Below are positions 12,601 through 23,285 of a stretch of 64,000 nt of DNA, in pieces. The position numbers and the translations under genes are program-made. Each line of letters begins with the position of its first letter. The first letter of the stretch is position 1. Below the pieces are notes generated by a model. That model was not told the DNA's origin and did not search any database. It saw only the letters and a program-made list of their open reading frames with translations. Source of the stretch: Lentinus brumalis (Eukaryota; Basidiomycota; Agaricomycetes; Polyporales; Polyporaceae). The DNA lies in NCBI GenBank assembly GCA_001792895.1, contig MARA01000034.1:310001-374000 (forward strand), given 5' to 3'.

Positions 12601-14349
12601 CTTTGAGCCGTCGCTCCAGACATTTCCTCACTAACCGCACAGGCCAGGGAAAGCGGGCCGGTCTGTGAAGACACCCGCCGTGTCTCCGAAGTGCTTTCAG
12701 CGATGAGCAGTCGGCATGACAGCAATAGAGGGATGCTGGTGGTACACGGACTGCTGCCTGCAGCGATGACGGACTGAAGCTCGCGTCGCAAGCATGTACA
12801 TGCTGGCCACGCGTGTCTGCCTCAGGACTAACTGCAGTGTACTGAACCCATTTGGGCGGTCCCGCCGATAGTGTGAACGCGTAGGCTGCACGACTGCAAT
12901 AGGGTGCATACATCTGCAGTCACAGCCAACGGACGGCAGCCGGAACCCGTGAACCCGAATCAGGTGCCTGCTCGCCGAGCTGGCAAGCAACTGGCATGCG
13001 GGTGTTCTCTCTCTCGAACGTCTGCACTCCGAGCCACTGCGAGCGCGAGGGTCGTGCGCCACACACACACATACAGGACGCAGCTGCCCTGCGACCCCTG
13101 CACAGCCCAGACGCATGCCATCCATCATCGACTGCGCTCGTCTAGCTATTCTGCCCGCCTCCGTGCGTAGGTCGTGCGCGCGTGCTCGTGCTTTGGCCAG
13201 GCAGAAGACATAGGCTCTCGATGGACCAGCTTGGTGCGCCTGCCCTGCTGGACCTCCACAAAGTGATATCACAAGCTGGGCAGCATATACTGTACGCAGC
13301 GTGGTCCGACAGAGTCACAGTCCTATAAGGCCTGTGTCCCGCCTCGCCCGACATCCAGCCGTTGCCGCGTAACACGTTGCTCGCCGCTGCCTTCAGTTTC
13401 CACGGCGCCAACCGCAGCGGCTCTACCACAGACTGCGGCCAACGTCCAGGTGGAGGTGACAGGCGGAGGGTCGGGGTGAGACGGCACACTTGTGCTATGA
13501 TACGGGCCACAGCCGCGTATCAGAACCGACGACGAGCTCGAGGGCGGGCGCGGTAACGCTCTGCGCCGCCGCTGATGTCGCCGTGAACCTTCTGTGACAA
13601 ACACGCGGAGAGAATGATTTCCAAGTCATTCGAACGTTCTCCGTGAACTCCTGCCTCGAGGCTCGCATGGATAGTAAAATTGACCTCGCGCTGCACGCTT
13701 CACGCGTCGCTCTTCCTGCCACTTCCCATTTTGACACATCCTTTTTGAACGGGCGAGGCCTACATGGCATGTTGGCCACCAGTCCTCGCGCCTCGCCTCC
13801 CGTATGAGTAGGACACGGCGAATTACTGCTGGACACCCAACACGCAAGGCTATATCGTCAGGGCTGAGCGCTGAGTACCGGGCCTGCATACGCGCATACT
13901 GTACAAACACTACCGACGCGTATATGCGTCGACATATGCGGGTCGACAGTCTGATGTACTCTCTCGCCACGACATCCCAGTGCGTCACAACATGTACGAA
14001 TCCAGGTGCCAACCGATACTGGTAACTGGATAGTAACTGGATACAAGGCTCACCATCATGTTCGTCTCGACGACCGGACTGTCGCAGCATACTCTTGAAT
14101 ACACAAGCAGAAGTATGACAGGGGGATGATAGCTACCCGGTGATGTCCCCGATGCCTATACGTCGCCCTCCGGGTGAACATCCTCGTCCTCATAACAGCA
14201 AGACGCGACTCACCGAGACCCAAGAGATACTGCGCTGACACTCCCTTGACTCCAGCTTGCGCGCCGTTGGCGAGGACGTTGGCGGAGGCGGAGAAGGCAG
14301 TCAAGCAGAGGATGCCGTGCTGGAGGAGCTGCATGGCGGAACGCATCAT
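9658..14349 (-). CDS. Neutral/alkaline non-lysosomal ceramidase, 19 exons
   Basis: About 728-residue neutral ceramidase, which hydrolyses the N-acyl bond of ceramide to give sphingosine and fatty acid; secreted or membrane-associated. An N-terminal signal peptide (MMRSAMQLLQHGILCLTAF) is followed by GIGDITGPVVETNMMGYAS. The zinc-site histidine motifs are THQHSGVGG and AVHGTS. The catalytic serine is in SNVGDTSPN (about residue 294), followed by LGAFCESPGEPW and a C-terminal Ig-like region (GTYRLTYFGD). Exons in coding order: 14349-14214, 14155-14137, 14078-14054, 12442-11876, 11829-11775, 11718-11659, 11607-11580, 11532-11431, 11379-11146, 11091-11041, 10995-10970, 10920-10850, 10802-10520, 10461-10337, 10281-10166, 10101-10089, 10035-9916, 9867-9813, 9758-9658. 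They sum to 729 codons with no stop. Micro-exons of 13, 19, 25, 26 and 28 nt are needed to complete family motifs. An upstream in-frame ATG at 14394 is possible but gives a less hydrophobic N-terminus. Confidence 0.93.
12443..14053 (-). other. 1,611-nt intron of the ceramidase gene
   Basis: Separates the 25-nt exon ending NMM from the exon beginning GYAS, which are contiguous in the protein family. The donor is GTGAGC; the acceptor TTGCAG has a CTGAC branch motif nearby. All other introns of this gene are 45-64 nt. I see no terminal repeats, target duplication or transposon protein inside. An 11-bp tandem duplication lies near its 5' end (14018-14039), and a short CA microsatellite near 13060. 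Confidence 0.75.
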
Positions 14350-14420
14350 GGCCCAGAGGTCGGGAGAGAGGGCGGAGGGGTCGACGAGGTACATCGCGCG
14401 GGCGTCGCGAACGTGGGTGG

Positions 14421-14426
14421 ATATAT
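14421..14426 (-). promoter_or_regulatory. TATA-like box of the ceramidase gene
   Basis: ATATAT on either strand, about 72 bp upstream of the preferred ATG at 14349. The spacing favours that ATG over the one at 14394. Confidence 0.35.
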
Positions 14427-16411
14427 GCGCTGCGGCGACAGGACGCGGCTATCGGAGATCACTGGATTGTAGGGCGAGCATGCGGCTGTTATAGGGCAGT
14501 ATATCACGGGTGCTCGATTCGTGCAAGTCGGCGGACGAAGCAACAGACAAGGACACAGCAGAGAAGAGCAGTCGTACACACCTGATCATCACGCTAATCC
14601 GGTCGCGGAGTTTGCCGAGGAGGACGCCCATGTGCATGACGACACCTCCCGCGACTCTGTAGATCTACCACCTTCTACCACTCTGCAGACCTTATTCACC
14701 TCTTCACCGAGCTCCCTATTGGCTGATGATTGAGGTTAGAACCGTGCGCTGGCATGAATCAGTAGAACTACTCCTGGATTAGCCAACATCAAGCAATTCA
14801 CCACGCTGTAAGTAGCGCGCCGTTCAACCTCCCCGCTACCCACGCTCATATTTACGCACAGATCATGACTTAGCCGATGTTCTGAGCCCCATGCGTCACG
14901 GTGCGTGCATGACAGCGATGTGCTACGATTGGCACCGTCCATGCGGTCGCGACCTGTGGACAGCTGCTGCGTTTGAGCCATCCTCGCAGGGCACTGCAAG
15001 TACGCATGCAACGAGTCGGTCACCTTCTCAGAGCCTCAGCTTATTATATAGACACGACAGCCCGACACCGCCGTCGAACAAACCTTGCCACTCCGGTGAT
15101 AACCTCCTCGCCGGACCGTTTCCCACTCGCGGATCCTCTTCGGGCTCGCGAAGCGCTTCCACATGACTACCGCTCGGACATCTCGGGCGTCGAGGGAGGA
15201 GGGCATGATAGCACGGCAACCGTCCGCATGCATTGTGCACTACCTTGACGGCTTCGAGCCGCCGGCCTTCTGAGCTGCGCTCGGTGACCGACACGCAACG
15301 TCCAACGCATAACCTTCATTGCTCAGCATCTGCACACGCAGGATCCCGCACTATCCGCATCTCCGAGATTGACGGTTCGCTTGTCCACAGTCTACAGACA
15401 TGCCAGATACAGTGCACAGCCTCGTTGGGCATGCAGATGCGTTGTCATCTGGCCCGCGAATCGTCCTGTTCATGCAACATGGGCCTCTGCTCTGGCCAAA
15501 CTCAAGCTCACTCTGGCTCTGGTAATTACTCACTGCAACGTCCAAGGGCACCCTATGCTAGAAATCGATGATTCATTGGACTGCGTGCCTTTGCCAAAAT
15601 ACTTATACCTGAGTATGTTTGGTAAGCGTTGGGCCGGGTACCCATCCTCACCTCCTCGTGTGTCCGAGCGCACTCTTCAGCGACGTCACTCGTGAGTCGT
15701 GACCGAAAAGAATCCGTTATGCTCTTCGTTGCGACTCTGCCTTCACGCCTCACTATAGAGGCACTAGGACCGTTTGGACCCCTGACTCGGATCCCCTGCA
15801 ATTCGTCTGACTCTCATGCCGTCGCAAGCGCTCCGGTAAGCCAATATCGCCTCACTTCGTATGTTTCCCGGCGCCGAGCAGCTCTCCACTTGTGGTTTAC
15901 GGAAAACGAATCCGGGAACGAATACGGATTGACAACACGGCGAGTCGGCTCGGACCCAGCGTTCGGCGACCCCCTGTCCCTGTCCACCGCACCGCTCGGG
16001 TCGTTCGTGATATGTCCCCGACCCTTTCGTCGAGAGCTGCGTCCCTCCGAGTCCTCATCCAGACACCCCGCTCGCTCTGCAGACGTGTGGCGGAAGCGGC
16101 CCACGTGCTCGGGGAAGATGTGGGTCTTCTCCTCCTCCCCTAGTGGGTCGCAGCTGCGCCAAGCCCACCGTCGGTACCTATCGACGACTGTTACATCTTC
16201 CAGGATGCGGTCTGTCGGTGAGCAGTGGGTCTTGGGGCACAGACATATCGCTAACTCTATAGATGCACGAAAGCCGGATGCCATCGTATTTTTAGACTTT
16301 AGAGCTCAGAACGAAGACGTCCACGGTGGATCGGGGCGCAGTGGGTTGTCGAAGGATTGCGCCTGAACTCGAGGGGGCTTGGATGTCGGGGCACAGGTGG
16401 GTGCAGTCTTG
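14427..16411. other. 2-kb region without a convincing gene
   Basis: The longest open frames (15629-16366 on + and 15814-16284 on -) overlap each other. Neither shows a domain, GC-ending codon preference or consistent introns, so neither is called. Confidence 0.45.
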
Positions 16412-16418
16412 TATATAT
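16412..16418 (+). promoter_or_regulatory. TATA-like box of the aldo/keto reductase gene
   Basis: TATATAT about 100 bp upstream of ATG 16518. A CT-rich stretch (about 16441-16464), typical of fungal transcription starts, lies between them. Confidence 0.5.
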
Positions 16419-16517
16419 GTCCGGCACTGTTCGAGCTCGACACTCACTCTTCTCTTCTCTTCGACAGACAACAGACAGCCTGCCGCCTCGGACTCGACTC
16501 AAACCCCAATCACTCCA

Positions 16518-18078
16518 ATGGCGACTATCTTCACCCCAGCCCCGCCCCCGCCGACGCGTCTCGGCCGCTACCGCGCGCTCTCCCCGCTCGCCAGCGTGCA
16601 CGTCTCGCCGATCTGCCTCGGGGGCATGAGCATCGGCGACCAGTGGGCCAAGTTCGGCGGCGGGGCGATGGACAAGACGTCGAGCTTCGCGCTGCTCGAC
16701 GCGTACTACGCCGCGGGCGGCAACTTCATCGACACCGCGAACAGCTACCAGGACGGCACCTCGGAGGCGTTCATCGGGGAGTGGATGGAGACGCGCGGGA
16801 TTAGGGACCAGATGGTCGTCGCTACGAAGGTGCGAAAGCGTCTGCAGTCCTCTAGACAGTGCGAGCAGCTGACGGCCTGCAGTACTCGGCGAACTCGATG
16901 CGCGGCGCGGACTGGAAGGATGTCCCGCAGAAGGTGCAGTATGTCGGGAACAGCGTCAAGTCGATGACGATCTCCCTCGAAGCGTCGCTCAAGAAGCTGC
17001 GCACGCACTACGTCGACATCTTCTACGTCCACTTCGTGAGCTCCCCGCCCTCTTCTGCAGCGGACGAGCACGCCGACGCTGACCGCGCGCGCACAGTGGG
17101 ACTGGGAGACATCCATCGAGGAGATCATGAACGGCCTGCATAACCTCGTCGCCTCGGGCAAGGTCCTCTACCTGGTACGTCTTTCCCCGATGTACGTGGT
17201 CCGGCGGCTGACAGCAACTCCGCGGCACAGGGCGTGTCGAACACCCCCGCGTGGGTCATCCCGAAGGCGAACCTGTACGCGCGCATGACCGGCAAGACGC
17301 CGTTCTCTGTCTACCAGGGCGACTGGAGCATCCTGCGGCGCGACATCGAGTACGACATCCTCCCCATGCTCCGCGCGGAAGGTGCGTGCTCCTCTTCCAT
17401 TCCTGACAGCGATCCGCATCCTGATTGCGCTGCTACTTATTGCAGGCCTGGCTCTGGCTCCGTACGACGTGCTCGCGGGCGGGAAGATCCGCACGGACGA
17501 AGAGGAGGAGCGGCGCCGCCAGACGGGCGAGAAGGGTGCGTCTCCCTTCTGTCCTGCACCTCCCGCCCGCTGACACGACCACGCCCGTGCAGGCCGCACC
17601 GTGATGGGACCCTGGGAGCGCACCGAGGCCGAGCGCAAGATCTCGAAGGCCCTCGAGGAGGTCGCGAAGCAGGTCGGGGCGAAGAGCATCCAGGCCGGTC
17701 AGTCCACGCACGCAGAGAACGTCTCCACGTATACGTACTCACCTCCCGCACCCGCAGTGGCCATCGCGTACGTGATGCAGAAGGCGCCCTATGTCTTCCC
17801 GATCGTCGGCGGGCGCAAGCCCGAGCACCTGCGCGCGAACCTCGAGGCGCTCGACATCACGCTGACGGACGCGCACTACGCGCTGCTCGAGAGCGTGCTG
17901 CCCTTCCCGCCTCTGTATCCGTACAACATGATTGTGAGTCCACCGTGATTTCCTCGAGCTAGCGATCGACAGTGCTGACCGCGAATCTCAGGGCCGGGGC
18001 TTGGAGCCGAGCCACAGTGTGCGGAACGCGGCGGTCATCGACGTGTGGCCCCGCGCGCCCGCTCTCCGTCCCCAGTAA
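16518..18078 (+). CDS. Aldo/keto reductase, aryl-alcohol dehydrogenase (AAD) type
   Basis: 383-residue NADPH-dependent aldo/keto reductase of the fungal aryl-alcohol-dehydrogenase/norsolorinic-acid-reductase-like group, predicted cytosolic, reducing aromatic or other aldehydes. The catalytic tetrad is visible: Asp and Tyr in [11 protein letters not shown], Lys in VVATK, His in FYVHF. Later family motifs are [27 protein letters not shown] and [14 protein letters not shown], which is the NADP-binding end of the barrel. Eight exons: 16518-16829, 16883-17035, 17097-17174, 17231-17381, 17446-17535, 17593-17697, 17758-17933, 17992-18078. They sum to 384 codons. The intron 17698-17757 uses a GTCAGT donor. 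There is no signal peptide. The AAD family is associated with lignin-derived aromatic metabolism in wood-decay fungi; the substrate here is not determinable. Confidence 0.93.
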
Positions 18079-18512
18079 GAAGACACCACAGGCGGAGGTT
18101 GTTCTAGGACACGTTTTTGGTTGGATGCTTGGAAATTCCGGTAGATTGATACAATGTATGATATTATGCGAATCTCCACCTGTCCCAAAGCGTCTGGTTT
18201 TGGTAGACGCCCAAGGCCGTAGGAACGTTATCGAGATCTCTGATGCGACACGTGGCAGGGTACTCATTCGGCGCCTGCCTGCCTTGTCCTCAATCCGCCT
18301 CTTGCGCTTGTGTCTCTACATCCCGGCCTGATCGTTGACTACGCCTCATCGTCTTACATCTCAGAACCATGGCACCCTTGTGTGTCCTTACGACCGACGG
18401 CCAGATGTCAATCACACCATGGCCAGTCAGTGACCAACTCGAAGCACCAACTCTCCCTCGCGTTTGCCCGACATGCGCTCTCACCAGATGAACATGACCA
18501 GGTGCTGTGACT

Positions 18513-18874
18513 ATGTCCACGATTACCATAGAACCCGAGAAGGCTATCGGCGCGTCGGTCAAGGTCAAGGTGACTCGTGAGTGATGATCACGGTTATCTA
18601 TCGGCGGGTCTGCAACAACGACTGCAGTCTCTGGGACATTGTCAATGTGTCACCTGCTTCTCACTATAGACATACTTGTCGGACGCGCAGTGGAACAAGA
18701 GCGACTCCGTTGTGACTGGCAAGTCGGCCATGTCCGGTTATGGTAAGCATTGTGTCCGTGCGCTCTGCATTGGGTGCGACGTTGACGACAGCTTCTAACA
18801 CTTTGTTCATGTGTTCGCTACCTGCAGCGCGACTGGATGACATGCGTGTCACTTGTGCGGCAGTTGTATTATAG
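18513..18874 (+). CDS. Possible 58-residue protein of unknown function
   Basis: Three small exons (18513-18569, 18670-18742, 18828-18874) join into one frame of 58 codons with GC-ending third positions: it starts MSTITIEPEKAIGASVK and ends MRVTCAAVVL. The introns are 100 and 85 nt, longer than most here, and the first donor (GTGACT) is weak next to an overlapping GTGAGT that gives a poorer frame. No family, signal peptide or membrane segment is recognised. It could be a chance model; a transcript would settle it. Confidence 0.35.
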
Positions 18875-19137
18875 CCGAGGCGGGAACAACGCATGCGCGT
18901 TGTTCAGTTTTGCGTCTAGTCGCTTCGACACTCCTATAAGACAGCGCTCTGCTCTCTATCTGACACGCTCATTCCATCTCCCTGAACTCGTCGCCATCCG
19001 ACATCTCATCTAGCTTGCACAGTTTTGTCTGCTCCGCTTTGAGTCACCCGTCCCTTGTTGGCATACCCAGTGCGTAGAGTCATCTCGTCCGCCCTGCTGG
19101 TACAGAGCTGATTCCCTTCTAGTATCGATACCTACAG

Positions 19138-20760
19138 ATGCGCTACTCGACTATTCCCGAGCACTCGCAGCAGCGTATGACACCTTCTATCCTTCCCCCC
19201 GACTATGTCTCCCGACGCAAGGCAATGCATGACATGCCTGCGGAGATCCTCCTCGAAATCTTCGGATCGATATTGGATACCCCGCCTATCTCCTACGACT
19301 CTCCTTGGGAGCTCCCCGAAAGCGGTTTGGAATGGCTTTGGCAGGCATCGAGGACGTGTCGCGATTGGCGCAGGCTTATCTTTGGTACGGCGCGCTTCTG
19401 GACGGTCATCGACGTGGGACGATCCTGTGTCCCACTGCATAAGGCCCTGGAGTACAGTGCCAAGTTGAACGTGCAAATCAGGTTCCGAGACCCCGCGCCC
19501 ATCCCTGCTGCCATGCAAATTCTGTCCGACCACGCACATAGGATCGGGACTCTTGTAGTCGTCCGCTTGGATCAGGACACCATCCCCACATTGACTCAAT
19601 TTCTCTCACGAACGTCGATGCCGGAGCTCAGCGAGCTCTGGGTCAATACTCAAGGTTCTGACGAGGACGAAGGCTTCGCGCTCTCCTTGCAGCCCAACCT
19701 CGTTCCCAACCTCCGCGCTGTGCATTTCACGGAGCGGTGCTTTGACTGGTCCTCCCCGATCATTCAGAGGCTGCACGCCTTGTACTTGGGCCGCACATCG
19801 GGGTTCCGGGACGTCTGCGGCCTTGACGAATTTGCGCACGCTCTGGAATCATGTCCCGAGCTCAAGTTTCTCAAGATCGACGGGTCGTTCCCCGCAACTA
19901 ACGGCAACTCGCAGCTTGAGTTGAGCGTAGCACTCCCCCAACTCCAGCACCTACGCCTCCGCAACACCGAACCAGACGATATCTTCCAGACGTTGAGTTG
20001 CCTTCGTTTCGATGCGCGTGCCGACATCGATGTCTACGTCTCCATCGACTGCCCGGTTGAGCTCGAGCTCGAGCAAACGGGCATCGAAACCATCATCCCC
20101 AAGAAGCCTTCGTCCATTCCGCTCCTCCAAACCGCGACGAGGGCCGTGCTGAACGACCTCGACTTCGAGTGCTGGGGCCCCGGCGGACGCGGCCGGCTTG
20201 CGGTGACGTTCGAGCTGGGGACAGACGACGGTTGGGAGTATTGCATGGACGACCATGCATTCCAGTGCGGCTCCCTCCTATCCCAGGCACCGGTCACGGA
20301 CCTCACGATATACCAGGGTGATTCCCCACCTATTCTCGCCTGGGAACTTGGCTACCTTCTTCGCAGCCTCCCAGACCTCGTCAGTCTTGAGTACGACGGC
20401 CTGTCGTACCCCGGAACGGATCTCCTCGCTGTACTCGATCCTTCCACCTCCTCTGACGAGGTGCCTTCGTCTGCGGATGTGCCCGGGTCGCGGTCAACCG
20501 ACGGCTCCGATGCAATGGCGCCGCACCTCCGCCGCCTGGTAATCGTCCTCGACAAGTGGACCGACGGCTTTCTGACCGGACTCGGAGACTGTCTGCGCGC
20601 CCGCGCCAGTATCGGCCTCACCCTTGACGAGCTGTTTATTGGGTTGCGTTCTTTGCATCACATGCAGAGCGATCAGATGGCTGAGGAGCTTCAGTTGGCT
20701 TTGAAAGTGTTGCGGGGACTGGTTCGGGGTACGGTGGAAATCGAGCTTGAGTCGAAATAG
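19138..20760 (+). CDS. F-box-like protein with leucine-rich C-terminal region
   Basis: Intronless 540-residue protein. An F-box-like helix bundle lies at about residues 30-85: MPAEILLEIFGSIL, a spacer, then LWQASRTCRDWRRLIF. A long C-terminal part has irregular leucine-rich repeats (for example LELSVALPQLQHLRLRN and YLLRSLPDLVSLEYDGL). Such proteins are presumed substrate receptors of SCF (Skp1-Cullin-F-box) ubiquitin ligases; binding to Skp1 is inferred from the F-box only. The family is greatly expanded in Agaricomycetes, and four other members lie in this window. The ATG at 19138 is the first in frame; those at 19177 and 19225 are alternatives. No signal peptide. Confidence 0.8.
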   Translation: MRYSTIPEHSQQRMTPSILPPDYVSRRKAMHDMPAEILLEIFGSILDTPPISYDSPWELPESGLEWLWQASRTCRDWRRLIFGTARFWTVIDVGRSCVPLHKALEYSAKLNVQIRFRDPAPIPAAMQILSDHAHRIGTLVVVRLDQDTIPTLTQFLSRTSMPELSELWVNTQGSDEDEGFALSLQPNLVPNLRAVHFTERCFDWSSPIIQRLHALYLGRTSGFRDVCGLDEFAHALESCPELKFLKIDGSFPATNGNSQLELSVALPQLQHLRLRNTEPDDIFQTLSCLRFDARADIDVYVSIDCPVELELEQTGIETIIPKKPSSIPLLQTATRAVLNDLDFECWGPGGRGRLAVTFELGTDDGWEYCMDDHAFQCGSLLSQAPVTDLTIYQGDSPPILAWELGYLLRSLPDLVSLEYDGLSYPGTDLLAVLDPSTSSDEVPSSADVPGSRSTDGSDAMAPHLRRLVIVLDKWTDGFLTGLGDCLRARASIGLTLDELFIGLRSLHHMQSDQMAEELQLALKVLRGLVRGTVEIELESK

Positions 20761-21146
20761 TTGCCTTGCCGTACATGTCGTTGTGCCAGTTCCTACTCTT
20801 TCTGATTAATAAATTTCTGCAGTTGTTGCGAAACATTTGGCCCACAACACTTCATTGCCGGCATCACTGCCTCAGGCAAAGCGACGGTTTACATCAGCCA
20901 TGCATCAACGATAGATATTTATATGTCTGTGACATGGTGATGGGCGGACTCAAGACACAGTGATATATGGCTTAGCCACCCACATTCGTATCTGTTAGAC
21001 AGGAAGAGATGTTTATGCAATTACTCGAGCGGTACAGTTAAATGTTGCAATGAATCTGGCCATATATTGCCGGCACCGTGCTCACTCTATACAATCACGA
21101 TGTGCTGCGGATACATGTTAAAGTCAAAATGACCGAACTTTACTTC
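20761..21146. other. Intergenic spacer between convergent genes
   Basis: AT-richer 3' flanks of the F-box gene (+) and the first secreted Thr-rich gene (-). AATAAA-like words occur (for example near 20807). No coding signal. Confidence 0.6.
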
Positions 21147-21551
21147 TTAGGCAGCAGTAGGCTCCGCACGACGGCGGTTACCAGTTACAGTCACCCCGCC
21201 GGTGGTGGTAGTCACCGTGCTCGTGCGCGTGGTAGTGTCCGTAACAGTCTCGGTGAAGGTGGTCGTAGTAGCAGTCGTGATCGTCGACGTGACATGCTCG
21301 GTGGACGTCGGGCGAACAAGGGTGGTAGTCGAGGTCGTGACGACGGTCGGGCCTGGCTCCGTCGTCGTAACAGTGACGGTTGCGGGAGGGGCCTGACGCT
21401 TCACGAGGAAATCACTGCCGCCTGAGATGCGAATTGAGTGGGTGCGCAGACACGATGCAGTCATTAAGAACATACCTGCAGCTTGGGCCTGGGCGGCCGA
21501 GCATGCGACGAGGAAGAAAGCCGCGAGGGCTGCAAACTTCGAGTGCATCAT
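21147..21551 (-). CDS. Small secreted Thr/Val-rich protein, copy 1
   Basis: 116 residues in two exons (21551-21476, 21421-21147), with a 54-nt intron in phase 1 right after the signal peptide (MHSKFAALAAFFLVACSAAQ). The mature part carries a dibasic site LVKR directly followed by QAPPATVTVTTTEPG. The rest is a Thr/Val-alternating tail (TVTTT, TSTIT, TFTETVT) with few charged residues until NRRRAEPTAA. No catalytic domain is evident. By composition it would be extracellular, heavily O-glycosylated and beta-strand-prone, as in wall or adhesin-like proteins; this is inference. It forms a divergent pair with copy 2, start codons 657 bp apart. An alternative start one codon earlier gives MM. Confidence 0.75.
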   Translation of the reverse strand: MMHSKFAALAAFFLVACSAAQAQAAGMFLMTASCLRTHSIRISGGSDFLVKRQAPPATVTVTTTEPGPTVVTTSTTTLVRPTSTEHVTSTITTATTTTFTETVTDTTTRTSTVTTTTGGVTVTGNRRRAEPTAA

Positions 21552-21640
21552 GGCTGAGTGGAGATGGGATGAGGGTAGATAGTAGACTGTTGTTGAGCGA
21601 TGGAAAGTGTGATAAGAGGTTGAGCGAGAGGGTCCGGACA

Positions 21641-21646
21641 TATATA
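21641..21646 (-). promoter_or_regulatory. TATA-like box, secreted protein copy 1
   Basis: TATATA about 90 bp upstream of ATG 21551, a spacing close to that in the three other copies (84-107 bp). Confidence 0.45.
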
Positions 21647-22119
21647 CTCCCTCATGCCCAAAGGACGGCGGACTTCGGGAAACGAACGACGCCCGCGTAT
21701 TGGTTCGGCGATTCATACGCACCCCTAAAAAGCACATTTGCTTCCGGACGGCGTGCGTGTTATCCGGAGAGAAGCGCCATGTGGTATTCACAGGAGCGAG
21801 TGCCTTCGACGTGGTCCCGACGACCCTGAATGTCAGTATCGAGCCGGCAGAAGCAAATACTTCCGTTGCTGGTGGGTTCCGACGATCACTGGCTAGGGGC
21901 TCCCACGGAAGCGCGAGCGTATGTGTTGGGTCGGTGGAGATAACCGCAGTGGCTGTGCGAGAAGTGAGTTGGGCGGAAGCAAATAGCCACGCGCGCCGGG
22001 CGGGTACAGAATGCTCGAGGGTATCTTCTGCGATCGTCTGCGGCGAGCACAACGATCCATTGAACACCGTACTCTGTCAAAACATTGCGAAGTCAGAAGC
22101 CCATAGACGGACGCGGGAC

Positions 22120-22125
22120 TATAAG
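22120..22125 (+). promoter_or_regulatory. TATA-like box, secreted protein copy 2
   Basis: TATAAG 84 bp before ATG 22209. Confidence 0.45.
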
Positions 22126-22208
22126 TATGAAGCCGCACCCATCTGTCTCAACACAATTCCCTCGCTCCCACATCTACACACACCCTCCTCACACATACAT
22201 CTATCATC

Positions 22209-22612
22209 ATGTTCATGTCCAAGATCGTTGCTTTCGTCGCGTTTGCGATGGCCGCCACCAGCGTCGGGGCCAATGGTACGTTTCTTCCGCGCCTTGTCTC
22301 CATGTCTAACTTTTCGCTTTCGCAGTCATTGCCCGTCAAGCCGTCGTGACCCCCACCAGTACTGTCACTGTCACCGGGCCCACGTCGACCATCACGGTCA
22401 CCGAGACCGAAAGGACCACACCGACTGCGACCAGCACACGCTTCGTCCGGATGGCTTCCACCCCTGCCGTGTCGGAGACCGTCACGAAGACCAGCGGTAC
22501 TATCACGACGACTACTGTCACTGAAACCAAGTCTGTCGACACCGTCACCGTGACTCCGGGTGCCACCCAGCAGCCCCGTCCCACTGAGCAGACCCGTCCT
22601 GGAAGGCAGTAG
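22209..22612 (+). CDS. Small secreted Thr/Val-rich protein, copy 2
   Basis: 117 residues in two exons (22209-22275, 22326-22612). The 50-nt intron is in phase 1 immediately after the signal peptide (MFMSKIVAFVAFAMAATSVG). The mature chain begins VIARQAVVTPTSTVTVTG: again an Arg-Gln junction followed by a Thr/Val-rich tail (STITVTETE, GTITTTTVTETK) and a Pro/Thr/Gln end. No known domain. Architecture, length and intron position match copy 1, with which it is divergently arranged. The opposite strand carries a long uninterrupted frame, a composition shadow and not a gene. Confidence 0.78.
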
Positions 22613-23285
22613 ATGTGATTTGAGATTGCTGGGGTACGGAAATTTTTCTAACCTGTACACCATGTCAAACTTGGGTCCAGGCGTATGAACGCTCTCGTAA
22701 AGTAGCGTTTGTAAAGATTGATGCAGGGGGCAATGATGGTATGTGTATACATATCCCAGTGGTACTAGTAGAGCATTTGGAGGAGGAGTATGGCGGTGGC
22801 TTTGAATAGATTGTGATGAATCCATCGCGAACTTTGTTTGTGCGCCTATATGCGCAATTCTCCTTCTCCCACGATGACCGGCTACGGTGACCTACGGGAA
22901 TCTGGATATCCCCGGTTGCAACTACTTGTGGCAAATGCATATTGAAAGGCCGGTGTTGGCCTGGTGCATGGTAGGTCAGTTGGTTGAGACAGTCAAATCC
23001 TTGACAGCTCACTCAATTTCGCTCATGGCAGGAACACATTAGTAATAAGTAGTTTTTGAAGACACCGTCTTTCCTACCTCAGCTGTGATACACTCTTCTG
23101 AGATATCTCTCATCAGAAATGTTATTGCAGGTCCTAGCTGGGCGGGCAGCGCGGAATGTGTCTCGAAACACCGCGTCGTGTGCTGGGTAGGCCCGACTGC
23201 GAAACCGATGCTGACTACTGGTGGGTGCAGTGAGGTGCAGTAGGGCGTGCTGTCACCTGTGCGAGCGGGAAATGACGTGTCAGAG
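22613..23285. other. Intergenic region
   Basis: 3' flank of secreted copy 2 followed by sequence without a supported gene. Confidence 0.5.

Noticed and set aside
13605..13640. TTCGAAC-like word inside the ceramidase intron
   Set aside because: No tRNA arms around it; isolated match.
15629..16366. 245-codon plus-strand frame
   Set aside because: Overlaps an equally long minus frame, lacks domain, codon preference or splice structure.
22148..22825. Long minus-strand frame opposite secreted copy 2
   Set aside because: Composition shadow of the Thr-rich repeat; the plus strand has signal peptide, intron and TATA box.
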